Shown here: piece after piece, positions 10,225-19,199 of the stretch
Position numbering within the stretch: position 1 is the first letter of the stretch
Layout of the letters: each line of letters starts with the position of its first letter
NCBI RefSeq assembly: GCF_000017685.1
Contig: NC_010843.1
Span: 62,001-126,000 of the forward strand
Direction: 5' to 3'
DNA from: Leptospira biflexa serovar Patoc strain 'Patoc 1 (Paris)'
GTDB taxonomy: Bacteria; Spirochaetota; Leptospiria; Leptospirales; Leptospiraceae
DNA length: 64,000 bases
Position numbers and translations under genes: made by a program
Notes under the pieces: model-generated
What the model was told of the DNA's origin: nothing
The model's input: only the letters and a program-made list of their open reading frames with translations
Database searches by the model: none

Positions 10225-10728
10225 CTAACGCACCTTATACAGGTATTTTTCCATACCAGCTTTTTTTAGCAAAAGACGACCGTCTTCACAATAAAGACTA
10301 ATCGTCCTTCCTTCGTTTCCCGATACATCTTCAACGATGATGGGGATTTTTTTTTCTTCCATAAACTTTCTGACGACGAGAATGTTTTGTTCCCCAATAT
10401 TCTGTAAAAATTGAGAATTGATCCCTTTGAACATAGAAGCACCACCAAAGATTCGACAGGAATACTGTCCAATATTGGATCCTTCTTTTTTCATCATATC
10501 AATGAGGATCGGGAGAGCTGTTTCGCCATATTTATGAGGGAACTTACTCATGTCTTTTCCTGTAGGATCTTTTGCGAGCATGATGTGTGAGATGGCGCCG
10601 ATTTTTTGGTCTGGGTCATACAATACGATTCCAATACAGGAACCCAATGTAGTCCGGAGAATATCCGTATCTTTCCCGACCTTAATGTCAGCGATTCCCA
10701 CATTGATGATTTTGGATTTTATAGACAT
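10225..10728 (-). CDS. cheD: Chemoreceptor glutamine deamidase CheD
   Basis: This 167-residue protein should deamidate specific glutamines of methyl-accepting chemotaxis proteins and may bind CheC or CheY-P-dependent phosphatases. The catalytic cysteine is Cys31 in [10 protein letters not shown] and the histidine is His48 in GAISHIML. The 17-residue spacing equals that of the Cys27/His44 pair of Thermotoga CheD. The conserved [10 protein letters not shown] follows. It heads a minus-strand run with an HDOD gene and aroK and is divergent from the TraB-family gene, with 60 bp between the starts. No cheC, cheA or receptor gene lies in the window. Confidence 0.95.
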   Translation of the reverse strand: MSIKSKIINVGIADIKVGKDTDILRTTLGSCIGIVLYDPDQKIGAISHIMLAKDPTGKDMSKFPHKYGETALPILIDMMKKEGSNIGQYSCRIFGGASMFKGINSQFLQNIGEQNILVVRKFMEEKKIPIIVEDVSGNEGRTISLYCEDGRLLLKKAGMEKYLYKVR

Positions 10729-10788
10729 TCTACTTGTTTCTAGAGTGAGGAACCGTTATTTAGGTATAATAGATAGTCACTTCTCCTT

Positions 10789-12012
10789 ATGCGTTCAATC
10801 AAAAAAACTACTCCAACTAGAAAATCTACCAAAAAAGGTTTCAAAACCAAAGAACCTTACCTGTTTAAAACCATTGACAAAACAGAAGTCCATATTTTAG
10901 GAACTGCCCATATTTCCAAACAAAGTGTGGAAGAAGTTGAAAAAATGATCCAAAGCATCAAACCAGATGTCATTTGTGTTGAGTTATGTGAATCACGGAT
11001 GAAGTCAGTGGAAGACCCTGACTATCTTAAAAAATTAGATATCTTTAAAGTATTCAAAGAAAGAAAGATGTGGTTACTTTTATCAAGTCTCATCCTTTCC
11101 TCTTTCCAAAAAAAAATGGGGAACCAGGACATAAAACCAGGAGATGAGATGCGAAAAGCCATCACTCTTGGGAGGACTTTGAAAAAACCGGTTCTTGCTG
11201 TTGATCGAGAAATCCAAACCACTCTCAAACGTTCTTGGGGTAATGTTGGTTTTTTTTCTAAGATGTATCTTTTCAGTGCACTCCTTGCGTCCTTACTCGT
11301 GAAAGAAGATGTTTCGGACGAAAAAATTGAAGAGATGAAATCGGATGATATCTTAAAAGATTTATTCTCTCAAATTCCTAAAAAATATGAATCCGTGAAA
11401 AATGTCATCATCGACGAAAGGGACATATACCTAGCCGAAAAAATCAGACAGGCCACTTTGGATCGAAAGGTAAAAAAAGTAGTCGCTGTTGTGGGAGCAG
11501 GGCATCTTGCAGGGATTGAAAGGAATATTGATCTACAAAACGACTTGTCTCTGTTAGACGAAGTTCCGAGACGGAACCTTTGGGATAGTTTCAGTTTGAT
11601 TTTGTATCCTGTATTTTTTGCAGGCCTCATTGGTTACACTACTTGGAGCCAAGGCGGAGAAGCAGGGATGGAACTATTTTCCAAACTCATTTACATCAAA
11701 GGGGGACTTGCGGCCCTTGGAGCTCTGATTGCTTGGGCCCATCCCATTTCCATCATCCTTGCGTTTATCACGGCACCCATCGGAACCTTCGTACCTATCT
11801 TCAAAGCAGGTTGGGTGAGTGCCCTCTCAGAATCCTATCTACGAAAACCATTGGTGGAAGATTTTGAAAGGATTGCAGAAGACTCGGAAACATTTGTTGG
11901 ATTTTGGAAAAACCGAGTCCTTCATATCTTTTTGGTTTTTTTCTTACCACAATTCGGATCTACGATCGGGACCTTCATCGTAGCAGGAAAAGGCTTGCGG
12001 AATTTGTTTTAA
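10789..12012 (+). CDS. TraB/PrgY family membrane protein
   Basis: This 407-residue protein has a basic N terminus and then a TraB domain (about residues 30-240). Key elements are HILGTAHISKQSVEEVE, DVICVELCESRM, DERD and VVGAGHLAGI, the conserved GTAH, E and GH motifs of the TIKI/TraB/EreA superfamily. The C-terminal 150 residues carry four or so membrane segments. Members are thought to be metal-dependent hydrolases or proteases, and PrgY inactivates a peptide pheromone. No such partner is visible here. It is probably monocistronic. The ATG is preceded by CTTCTCCTT without a strong ribosome binding site. Confidence 0.85.
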   Translation: MRSIKKTTPTRKSTKKGFKTKEPYLFKTIDKTEVHILGTAHISKQSVEEVEKMIQSIKPDVICVELCESRMKSVEDPDYLKKLDIFKVFKERKMWLLLSSLILSSFQKKMGNQDIKPGDEMRKAITLGRTLKKPVLAVDREIQTTLKRSWGNVGFFSKMYLFSALLASLLVKEDVSDEKIEEMKSDDILKDLFSQIPKKYESVKNVIIDERDIYLAEKIRQATLDRKVKKVVAVVGAGHLAGIERNIDLQNDLSLLDEVPRRNLWDSFSLILYPVFFAGLIGYTTWSQGGEAGMELFSKLIYIKGGLAALGALIAWAHPISIILAFITAPIGTFVPIFKAGWVSALSESYLRKPLVEDFERIAEDSETFVGFWKNRVLHIFLVFFLPQFGSTIGTFIVAGKGLRNLF

Positions 12013-12059
12013 ATGGATAGAATGTGAACAAGGATTCGTCTAATATTTAGGAAACCAGC

Positions 12060-12437
12060 ATGAAACGTCAGGCAAGTTTTGGATTCATTCTACTGTTTCT
12101 CTTGTATTTGGGATGTAAGTCGTCTCTCTTTGGGGTATGTATTTCTGCAGATTCCTTTGTGAATACGTCTTCGGTCCCTCCTTGCCACCAAACGGCAGCA
12201 GATGACTCTACTGAAAAAGACAGTTGTGATTGTCCCATTGTCTTTCAATCTCTCCAAACCGTAGCAGACTCATCTCCTTCTCTCGGAAAACCACTGGAAA
12301 CCGTTGTGATTTGGAACCATCTTCGTTCAGATCCATTCTCCCTCTCTCCCTACGATTCCAAACAAATTTCGTTCCCAAAAACCAAACAACCTAACTCGTC
12401 TTATTTCCCCACACGAACCATCCGTCTTTTGATTTGA
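12060..12437 (+). CDS. Small predicted lipoprotein upstream of the copper-storage gene
   Basis: This 125-residue protein begins with a basic residue pair and a hydrophobic run ending in LLYLGC, a plausible spirochaetal lipobox (Cys19). The mature part has several cysteines and one histidine in PPCHQTAAD and DSCDCPIVF, followed by a Ser/Pro-rich stretch. I do not recognise a family. The Cys/His pattern and the position 75 bp before a Csp-type copper protein suggest a metal-related role, but that is inference only. There is no terminator between the two genes. Confidence 0.6.
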   Translation: MKRQASFGFILLFLLYLGCKSSLFGVCISADSFVNTSSVPPCHQTAADDSTEKDSCDCPIVFQSLQTVADSSPSLGKPLETVVIWNHLRSDPFSLSPYDSKQISFPKTKQPNSSYFPTRTIRLLI

Positions 12438-12512
12438 AAATGACACACCTCGTTTGTAGGTGCATTTTGTTTGTTTCGAATTTCAAATTAATTATAACAA
12501 AAGGACTATTAT

Positions 12513-12956
12513 ATGAATCGCAAAGAATTATTACAAAAAGCAGGGATGGCAGTGGCTGTTTCTGGAATTTTATCGACACTTTCTGCAGAAGACCATGACC
12601 ATTCAACTGCGATGCCAACGGCTGGGAAATCCAAGTATGCAAAAGCGATGATGGCTGCCATCCATTGCCAATTGTCTGCTGAAGTATGCCTCAGTCATTG
12701 CATCACCGAACTTGGTAAAGGTGATAAAGCGATGGCTGCATGTGCCGCTTCCACACGAGAAGTGATTAGCCTTTGTGACTCGTTTGTGAAACTTGCGAGC
12801 CAAAACTCATCGTTTACAAAAAAACTAGCAAACCTTTGTGTGGAAGTTTGTGAGGCTTGTGCCAAAGAATGTGACAAACATGCAAACCATCATGCAGTCT
12901 GTAAAGAATGCCGTGATAGTTGCCTTGCTTGTGCAAAAGAGTTGAAAAAAGTTTAA
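12513..12956 (+). CDS. Four-helix-bundle copper-storage (Csp-type) protein
   Basis: This 147-residue protein has an exported-type N terminus (MNRKELLQKAGMAVAVSGIL, with NRK where a Tat twin-arginine would be). It then has a His-rich patch (EDHDHS) and a helical cysteine-rich bundle. I count 13 cysteines: 52, 59, 63, 77, 88, 109, 113, 116, 120, 130, 133, 137 and 140. They occur mostly as CxxxC or CxxC pairs such as CVEVCEACAKEC and CKECRDSCLAC. Csp1 of methanotrophs also has 13 cysteines lining a four-helix core that stores Cu(I). Storage or detoxification of copper in the periplasm is therefore the likely role. A clear terminator follows. Confidence 0.85.
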   Translation: MNRKELLQKAGMAVAVSGILSTLSAEDHDHSTAMPTAGKSKYAKAMMAAIHCQLSAEVCLSHCITELGKGDKAMAACAASTREVISLCDSFVKLASQNSSFTKKLANLCVEVCEACAKECDKHANHHAVCKECRDSCLACAKELKKV

Positions 12957-12980
12957 ATCTAGACTGCTTTGAAGTTTAGG

Positions 12981-13014
12981 AAGCTGTCCATCGTTTGGTG
13001 GACAGCTTTTTTTA
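12981..13014 (+). terminator. Rho-independent terminator of the Csp gene
   Basis: A 10-bp perfect stem AAGCTGTCCA (12981-12990) / TGGACAGCTT (12999-13008) with an 8-nt loop is followed by an unbroken T run. It lies 24 bp after the Csp stop and directly at the 3' end of the convergent gene, so it ends the plus-strand transcript. Confidence 0.92.
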
Positions 13015-13905
13015 TTTGTTTCGTTTGGTTGTTTTCTTTTTGGCTTTCGGTTTTGAAATCACCTTAGATTGAGTGACCGGCTTAGTTGTGGTTTTTGGTT
13101 TGGGACTCGCTTTCGGTTTCGCCTTAGCTTTTTTAGGTGATGATTTTGTTTTTGTTAATTTGATTTGGTTCTTTTTATAAACTGCTGGTTCATATTTAGA
13201 AAAATCCACTTCTATTTTTTTAGGGACGGCAAACTCAGGATTTGCCTTGGGACTTGGTGTGAGATTCACATTGTCTTTGGGAGTACCTAAAAATTCACGT
13301 AATGTCCTAATGTTTTCTGTTCGTCTCACCAGGTTATAATTTCCAGGAATATCAAACCAAAGATCCCGCCCTTGACCAAACTCTGTACTTTCTTGGGGTG
13401 GGAAACTAAAGTCTTCGATTGCCGAAAGCGGTTGGAACAATGGAAAAAATAAAGCGTTTTTATAATTGGTTTTTACCCAATCGGACTCAAATCCCCAATA
13501 TGAATATCTGGTGTTTGTAAAACGATCGGAACCATGGAAAGGTGTTCCTAAAGTGATGAGACGTTTTACCTTTCTTCTTGCTTCGTCAGGCAAAATTAAA
13601 ACCAAAAGTCCACCCGTGTTATGAGCAATCAACGTGACTTCGTTAGGTGCCGTTAAAATTTGTTTGGCAAGGTATTGTACTGCTTCTTCCAAAGATGTAG
13701 GATTTCTTAATGTGGACAAAATCCCCACTTTGAATCCTAAATTGTCTAAATTAGATTTTAACCTTGCATAATAAAAACGACCAGCCTTAAACCCAGGGAC
13801 AATGAGGATGTTTTTATCTTTGTTGTTTTCAATCGATAAATGACTAGGGAGGTAAAATGACACTAAAGCCCAAAATCGTTCCAGATATTCAATGAATCGA
13901 AACAT
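13012..13905 (-). CDS. Alpha/beta-hydrolase-like protein with altered nucleophile and lysine-rich tail
   Basis: Residues 30-210 read as a lipase-like alpha/beta hydrolase: NILIVPGFKAG as the oxyanion loop, then LIAHNTGGLLV where GHSxGG is expected, then ITLGTPFHGS typical of triacylglycerol lipases. The nucleophile serine is replaced by Asn96, so classical serine-hydrolase activity is not expected. From about residue 245 the protein turns into a Lys/Pro/Ala/Ser/Thr-rich tail (SSPKKAKAKPKASPKPK and beyond) resembling histone H1-like tails, ending in TKRNK. No signal peptide is clear. It is convergent with the Csp gene and divergent from the gene at 14018. Function unknown; the fold assignment is fairly safe. 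Confidence 0.75.
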   Translation of the reverse strand: MFRFIEYLERFWALVSFYLPSHLSIENNKDKNILIVPGFKAGRFYYARLKSNLDNLGFKVGILSTLRNPTSLEEAVQYLAKQILTAPNEVTLIAHNTGGLLVLILPDEARRKVKRLITLGTPFHGSDRFTNTRYSYWGFESDWVKTNYKNALFFPLFQPLSAIEDFSFPPQESTEFGQGRDLWFDIPGNYNLVRRTENIRTLREFLGTPKDNVNLTPSPKANPEFAVPKKIEVDFSKYEPAVYKKNQIKLTKTKSSPKKAKAKPKASPKPKTTTKPVTQSKVISKPKAKKKTTKRNK

Positions 13906-14017
13906 GAATTAAATGATTCAATCTGACACAATTCTTGTCTATGAAAATCGATCTCATGGGAAGAATTCCTGAATTGACCGATAACCGTACCCACTTAGGA
14001 TTGCCTTTTAGTAAGCT

Positions 14018-14383
14018 ATGTTCCATTTGGTACGTGTCATTTTTTCTATTTTGGTTCTACCGTCCGTCATTTGGGCAAGCCCTGGCAATTATGAGGAAGC
14101 CGCCAAATTACTCCCACAAATTTGGGAGACAAAATACCCACTTCCTTATGGGAAACTCCTCCGAAAGGACCCGCTGAACCAAGGAATCCGACAGATTTCT
14201 CGCAAAAAAGGGAAGTATTGGGTGTACAATTTTGAAGTTTTTATGCCAAAGTATGAGAGAAAAGGGACAACGGCCGTTCCTAAAGAAGAAGGTCGCAACA
14301 TCCATGTCTTTTTTTTCTGGAATCCGGGAATTTCCGAAGAACCCCACCGGATTGAACTCGGGGAACCACATGAAGGGAAATGA
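14018..14383 (+). CDS. Small exported protein of unknown function
   Basis: This 121-residue protein has a signal peptide (MFHLVRVIFSILVLPSVIWA, cleavage probably after WAS). A basic mature part has no recognised family (PLPYGKLLRKDP, KYWVYNFEVFMPKYERKG). It lies one nucleotide before the start of the UDP-glucose pyrophosphorylase gene, so the two are almost certainly co-transcribed. The start at 14018 is chosen because it gives the signal peptide; an upstream ATG in another frame does not. Confidence 0.6.
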   Translation: MFHLVRVIFSILVLPSVIWASPGNYEEAAKLLPQIWETKYPLPYGKLLRKDPLNQGIRQISRKKGKYWVYNFEVFMPKYERKGTTAVPKEEGRNIHVFFFWNPGISEEPHRIELGEPHEGK

Positions 14384-14384
14384 A

Positions 14385-15797
14385 ATGGAGAAAGAAACCT
14401 CAGACCAATTGATTCGCGAAACCATGAAAACGGCCGGACTTTCGGACTCGTTCATTGCTGATTTTATTCAAAAGGTAGATGCCGTTCGGAATGGAGAAAC
14501 GGGCATGGTTCGTTGGGAGGAAGTGGGAGATTTGGACCCAAATGCCGACGAAATTTCTTTAGAAGAAATCCATAGTTCTTATCCTCTTGATCGGGCTCTC
14601 CTTTCCAAACTTGTAGTCATCAAACTGAATGGTGGGCTTGGGACGAGCATGGGCCTCGACAAAGCAAAGTCTCTCATCCCGATCAAAGGTACATTGTCCT
14701 TTCTTTCGGTAATGTCCAAACAAATTGAATTCTTACGAACCAAGTTTGGTATTGAAGTGCCCCTTCTTTTTATGGATTCATACAATACCCAAGAAGATTC
14801 ACAAAAAGAATTAAAACTAAATGGCTTCAAACAAACATTACGTTCCAGTTTTTTGCAACACAAAGTACCAAGGTTGGATGCAAAAACCTACGCACCCATT
14901 CAATCCAAGGTAGAAAAAGATAACTGGTGCCCTCCTGGTCATGGTGATATTTATTTTACGATGATGGAAGAAGGGATTTTGGATGAACTTTTGAACAAAG
15001 GTTTTGAAATTGCATTTCTTTCCAATGGTGATAATTTAGGGGCAACTGTTGACCCACAAATAGTTTCTTATTTACTCAAGGAAAACATCCATTTTGCAAT
15101 GGAGATGACACCAAAAACGTTAGCTGATAAAAAAGGTGGCGCCATCTACCGTAAGTTAGTTGGCGGTAAGATGACTCAATATGAACTTTTGGAAACGGCA
15201 CAAGTACCGAAAGAATATGAACATGAATTTAGTGGACTCGGAAAATTTAGAACGTTTTCTACAAACAATCTTTGGATCAACTTACGTGCTTTAAAGGAAA
15301 GATTTAACCAAGGTAACTTTTCCCTTTCTCTTATCGTCAATCCAAAACAAGTAGATGGAAAAGACATCATTCAATTGGAAACAGCCATGGGAAGCGCCGT
15401 CGGGAATTTTTCCAAATTCAAAGGGATCATCATACCAAGAGATCGATTTGCACCTGTGAAAAAAACCGAAGATTATTTGATCAGGCGCTCCGATGCGTAT
15501 GTATTAAATGAAGATTTTTCATTGACCATGGCCAAAGAACGAAAAGAAAAAGGCCTTGGCGAAGTGCTTGTCTCTTTGGATGAAAAACATTATAAAAAAA
15601 TCCAACAATTTGATGCACTCTTTGTTTCTTTACCATCCTTGTTATATTGTGAAGAATTGGTGGTTGAGGGAGAGGTTTTATTTGATGTTCCTGTGACCAT
15701 CAAAGGAAAAGTGAAATTCCAAAACACATCGGGGACACTCAAAAAACTATCTTCATTAAACAAAACGGATTTTGAAAATCAAACCATTACCTTATGA
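14385..15797 (+). CDS. UTP-glucose-1-phosphate uridylyltransferase, UDPGP (eukaryote-like) family
   Basis: The 470-residue product should make UDP-glucose from UTP and glucose-1-phosphate for glycan synthesis. It belongs to the UDPGP family rather than the bacterial GalU type. The signature VVIKLNGGLGTSMGLDKAKS carries the nucleotide-binding loop and the lysine. Further motifs are WCPPGHGDIYFTM, FLSNGDNLGATVDP and ALEMTPKT-like (FAMEMTPKTLADKKGG). The ATG at 14385 is chosen because it has an AAGGGA ribosome binding site 8-10 nt upstream; a longer frame from 14232 would run through the preceding gene. Its stop overlaps the next small lipoprotein gene by 4 bp. Confidence 0.93.
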   Translation: MEKETSDQLIRETMKTAGLSDSFIADFIQKVDAVRNGETGMVRWEEVGDLDPNADEISLEEIHSSYPLDRALLSKLVVIKLNGGLGTSMGLDKAKSLIPIKGTLSFLSVMSKQIEFLRTKFGIEVPLLFMDSYNTQEDSQKELKLNGFKQTLRSSFLQHKVPRLDAKTYAPIQSKVEKDNWCPPGHGDIYFTMMEEGILDELLNKGFEIAFLSNGDNLGATVDPQIVSYLLKENIHFAMEMTPKTLADKKGGAIYRKLVGGKMTQYELLETAQVPKEYEHEFSGLGKFRTFSTNNLWINLRALKERFNQGNFSLSLIVNPKQVDGKDIIQLETAMGSAVGNFSKFKGIIIPRDRFAPVKKTEDYLIRRSDAYVLNEDFSLTMAKERKEKGLGEVLVSLDEKHYKKIQQFDALFVSLPSLLYCEELVVEGEVLFDVPVTIKGKVKFQNTSGTLKKLSSLNKTDFENQTITL

Positions 15798-16057
15798 AAG
15801 GGTTTGTTCATTCTATTTTCATAACTATTTTTCTATTTTGTAGTTGTGGAGCTCCGTTTTCGTTTCGATCTGCCTGTTACGAACGGAACAAATGTTCTAC
15901 CATTGAAGGTGCCTGTTTTTTGCGTAACGATGCCTTTTATCGAATTTCCACCGGGGCTTCAGAGTACAGTAACACTGATTTGGCGGCAATTGTGGGGAGT
16001 TGTATCGGATTGGAAAACGTATGCCGGAAAAATTGTGAAAGTGGAACTATCTTTTAA
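15794..16057 (+). CDS. Small cysteine-rich lipoprotein
   Basis: This 87-residue protein overlaps the pyrophosphorylase stop by ATGA, so it is probably translationally coupled. The N terminus is hydrophobic and ends in FLFCSCGAP, a possible lipobox. The short mature part has six further cysteines (ACYERNKC, GACFL, GSCIG, NVCRKNC), likely as disulfides. No family recognised. A role in the envelope is inferred from the lipobox only. Confidence 0.55.
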   Translation: MKGFVHSIFITIFLFCSCGAPFSFRSACYERNKCSTIEGACFLRNDAFYRISTGASEYSNTDLAAIVGSCIGLENVCRKNCESGTIF

Positions 16058-16133
16058 TTTGAAGTTTTAATCTTTCCTACATTTGTTCGCCGACTGGGAA
16101 TTAAAGCAAAATATCGCATGACTTGCGAATGTT

Positions 16134-18545
16134 TCATTCTCGAATGAAGGAAAGTTGGCTTTTTTCAGGTACCAATCCTTTGTCTTCAAATTCGCCAGAC
16201 AGGGATTCGTAATTTGGAGAGAGTTTGATTTTCCATTTCCCTTTTTCTTCGATCAAATCAGAATCCACGATGTTTTTCCCACGAAAGATTTGATTTTCAT
16301 TCCATTTCATTATGATGTTGCCTTCGACATCTTCCGCTTCAATGGTCAATCGAACAGGTTTCACTTTGTTTTTGCCATCCCAATACATAGCCGTCCAAGG
16401 TCCGATAAACTTCTGTATGGCGGATTCACCAAAAGTTTTTACTTTTTTAACATCTTGTATGGTCTCGGATAAAACAGCCGTAACAGGAACCGAATATAAA
16501 CTTTCCCCAATCCCTTTTTGAACCGATTGGATCACAAAAAAGTAAAACTGGTTTTTGGCTAAGTTTTGTAATTTAAAATTGGTATCGGAAGTTTCTTTCA
16601 CCAAACTCCATTCTTCTTCATTCTTTTTTCTCATGAGAATTTTATAGGAAGTTACCTTTGGTATGGCATTCCAACTAAACCAAAATTCACCCGACTTCCG
16701 GTTTTCAGTGACGGTTAGATTTGGCGCCTTAAGGCTCAGTGACCTGCCCGCAATAAGAGAAGCATATCCAACATCAGGTTCCGATGGTAGGCTAAACATT
16801 TCTCCTTCAAATTCAGATGTGACCGCATAAAACGATTCCTTCCCAGAAGGGTCTTCCTCTTTGAATTGTAATTCAGTTGTTTTGGCAATTCGTTTCCATG
16901 TACCACTTGTTTTTCGAAAGATATGATAGGCAAGGGCACTCGGAGAACCTTCCCATTGTAAGACGGTAACTCCAGGATACAATCCTTTTGAAGCTGTAAA
17001 ATGTTGTGGTCTTGGTTTTAAAACTTCAGAAGGGTCTAAATGGGCCGAAACATAAAAACTTGCTTCCCCTTCTAATTGGTTTCGTTCGGGAACCACTTGG
17101 TAAATTTCATTGTCTCCGTTGCGACTTGCCTTTAGGTCGGTGTAGGTATTTTTTTCAGTTTTACCTAAAAACCGAAAGATCCGTGCCATTGCATTCCATT
17201 TGTATACAATGTAGGTAGTGGGGATGGATTGATTGTCCCATTCCAATACAATCCGATCATTTGTTGGGGCGACGGAAGCTCGTAAATTGGTGACAGGTAA
17301 AATACCTGCCGTTTTTGTTGGTTCTGACGCATAACCATCGTTTGAGTCTATAGATGGTTTTGAAAGATAATTTTCATCTAAACTTGCCACTCGGTAATGA
17401 TAGGCGGTGTTTTTTTGAACACCAAAATCATCGAAGTAAGGTTGTTTGGAAAGTCCAACAAGTTGGTATTTGGTGTCAATTTTTCGTTTTCGATACACTT
17501 CGTATCCAATGGCTCGTTTTTCGCTCGACCAAGAAATCCGAATTCGATCTGAAAAGTCTCCTCTGGAGGCATATACCTCTTTTGGTGGGAACAAATTGTG
17601 TTCACCAAATTCTAAAGAATCCAAGTGGCTCATCAATTTTGATTCCGATAACAATTGGTTTTCTTCGGCTGAATCGGCCACATAAATTGATTTTGTATGT
17701 TTTGGAAAACTTTCGTAAGAAATCCAAAGATACCCTTGGTCTCCCCATTGTGTTCCCCAAGTATTCCATACTTTAAATGCTTTCTTTTTATCATTAAATC
17801 CAAGAACTACAAGTGATTGGGCGCCTAACACCTCACCACTCCCTTGTTGGAAGACCACATCTGGTTTTGGATTTAAAAAGTTTTCATAAACCAAATAACC
17901 GATTAACACTGGTTTTTTTTCTGTTAACGCGAGTTTGACGGAGTTTAGATCATGAGGTTCAATTTTGTAAATTCGGTTGAGTCTAACTTTTCTACCCAAT
18001 TCTACAATATTGGCTTTGGGCCTTGCTCGTAAACTTGTGTTCCCTTCGTTCATTTGTTCGATGGGAACCGAACCACGACTGGTAGCGAGTACCAAGGCAT
18101 CAAGTAGAGAAACGGCTTGGTCTTTTCCACTATTCAATTGGTTGTAAATGAAATTGGCGGAGTAGAGAAGTTTTTGTCCATTCGCGGAACTTGGGCCGAT
18201 GGAAGATAAGTTTCGAATCCCTTTTTTCTGTGCTTCTAAATAGGAAATGAGTCCATACCCAACCGTGTATCCGACATTGTCTTTCCCACTCCCTTGGTCG
18301 ATGGGAGTTGGAAAATCGGAACTCAAATCAAGAGTTGATGGTAAATCGGAACTTGTTAGTTCTGAGGCGTAGGGTGGGATACTTTGGTAAAGTGCAAAAG
18401 GATCTGGGGTTAGGCCTGGTTTTTTCAACGAGGATTTTGTTTCCGTTTTCCCAGTGATTGGTTTTGATTGGAAGCCAACGATGATGAGACTCACCATCAC
18501 GAAGAAAGTCCCAAGAGCAATCTTTTGTTTTGTATTCTGAAACAT
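16134..18545 (-). CDS. Papain-like (C1) pseudopeptidase with fibronectin type III repeats
   Basis: This 803-residue protein has an N-terminal membrane or signal segment (about residues 8-26). Residues 78-290 match a C1 papain-like domain: PIDQGSGKDNVGYTVGY aligns with the QGSCGSCWAF region and VWNTWGTQWGDQGYLWI with the NSWGxxWGxxGY region. The catalytic Cys is Asn90 and the His is Gln243 (VLGAQSLVVLGF); only the Asn (261) is kept, so proteolysis is unlikely. Four fibronectin-III-like repeats follow, starting near 316, 417, 512 and 608 (for example IRISWSSEKRAIGYEVYRK), and then a C-terminal domain. It starts one nucleotide after the tonB stop with a GAGGA ribosome binding site inside tonB, so it belongs to the exbB-tonB operon. 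It is probably periplasmic or surface-exposed. Confidence 0.8.
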   Translation of the reverse strand: MFQNTKQKIALGTFFVMVSLIIVGFQSKPITGKTETKSSLKKPGLTPDPFALYQSIPPYASELTSSDLPSTLDLSSDFPTPIDQGSGKDNVGYTVGYGLISYLEAQKKGIRNLSSIGPSSANGQKLLYSANFIYNQLNSGKDQAVSLLDALVLATSRGSVPIEQMNEGNTSLRARPKANIVELGRKVRLNRIYKIEPHDLNSVKLALTEKKPVLIGYLVYENFLNPKPDVVFQQGSGEVLGAQSLVVLGFNDKKKAFKVWNTWGTQWGDQGYLWISYESFPKHTKSIYVADSAEENQLLSESKLMSHLDSLEFGEHNLFPPKEVYASRGDFSDRIRISWSSEKRAIGYEVYRKRKIDTKYQLVGLSKQPYFDDFGVQKNTAYHYRVASLDENYLSKPSIDSNDGYASEPTKTAGILPVTNLRASVAPTNDRIVLEWDNQSIPTTYIVYKWNAMARIFRFLGKTEKNTYTDLKASRNGDNEIYQVVPERNQLEGEASFYVSAHLDPSEVLKPRPQHFTASKGLYPGVTVLQWEGSPSALAYHIFRKTSGTWKRIAKTTELQFKEEDPSGKESFYAVTSEFEGEMFSLPSEPDVGYASLIAGRSLSLKAPNLTVTENRKSGEFWFSWNAIPKVTSYKILMRKKNEEEWSLVKETSDTNFKLQNLAKNQFYFFVIQSVQKGIGESLYSVPVTAVLSETIQDVKKVKTFGESAIQKFIGPWTAMYWDGKNKVKPVRLTIEAEDVEGNIIMKWNENQIFRGKNIVDSDLIEEKGKWKIKLSPNYESLSGEFEDKGLVPEKSQLSFIRE

Positions 18546-18546
18546 C

Positions 18547-19188
18547 TTAATCCTCTTCTAAATCAAAACTTATCGGCAATCGATGAGACATTCGAGTTGG
18601 TTTTCCCTTATCATATCCGGGTGTGAATCTTGCTCTTTGGATGATCCTGATCGCAGCTTCATCAAACCCATACCCAGCCCGTCCAGAAACAACTCTCACG
18701 CTTTGGAGTACACCTTGTTCGTCTACTTGCACTGAGACCACTACCGTTTTTTGACTGATGTTTGCGGCTTTCGCCGCTTCTGGGAAATAGGCTTTTAAAT
18801 CGAAGTCAATGATCGGAGTTGGTGGTTTGTCGCCGTTATAAGAAAATAGATAGCCGTCTTTATCAGTTCCATTCCCTGAAAGTTGGTTTGGATTGATATC
18901 AGAATTATCGGGTTGGTCTTCCGCATCTTTGTTTGAACCTTCCACCCATTCTTGTTTTTCAACAGGTGCTGGGCTTGATGTCCCACCAATGAGTTCTGGT
19001 GGAATTTCTTCGAAGGAAACATCTACATCTTCCATCGAAGTTTCTTGGAACGCCGCCTCACTTGGTAACGTAAGGATAAAGTAAACCAAATAACAGAATA
19101 CATGCAAACTCACAGAAGCAAAAAGACTGGCCCGGAAGAGCCCGAACCGTCTGAGTTTGTATTGTAAGAACAATGTAAATGACTTCAT
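18547..19188 (-). CDS. tonB: TonB-family energy transducer
   Basis: This 213-residue protein has a cytoplasmic basic N terminus and one membrane segment (about residues 18-42). An acidic linker rich in Glu, Asp and Asn replaces the usual Pro/Lys spacer. The C-terminal TonB domain (about 125-213) contains KTVVVSVQVDEQGVLQSVRV, SGYGFDEAAI-like (GRAGYGFDEAAIRII) and RARFTPGYDKGKP. It should couple the proton motive force, through ExbB, to an outer-membrane transporter. It follows exbB by 11 bp and is followed by the papain-like gene after 1 bp. No exbD lies between or near. No TonB-dependent receptor is in the window. Confidence 0.88.
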   Translation of the reverse strand: MKSFTLFLQYKLRRFGLFRASLFASVSLHVFCYLVYFILTLPSEAAFQETSMEDVDVSFEEIPPELIGGTSSPAPVEKQEWVEGSNKDAEDQPDNSDINPNQLSGNGTDKDGYLFSYNGDKPPTPIIDFDLKAYFPEAAKAANISQKTVVVSVQVDEQGVLQSVRVVSGRAGYGFDEAAIRIIQRARFTPGYDKGKPTRMSHRLPISFDLEED

Positions 19189-19199
19189 AAAACTAATGT

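Noticed and set aside
13935..14177. An 80-codon plus-strand frame between the hydrolase gene and the small exported gene
   Set aside because: It overlaps the better frame at 14018, which has a clear signal peptide and sits one base before the next gene. The 13935 frame has no coding character.
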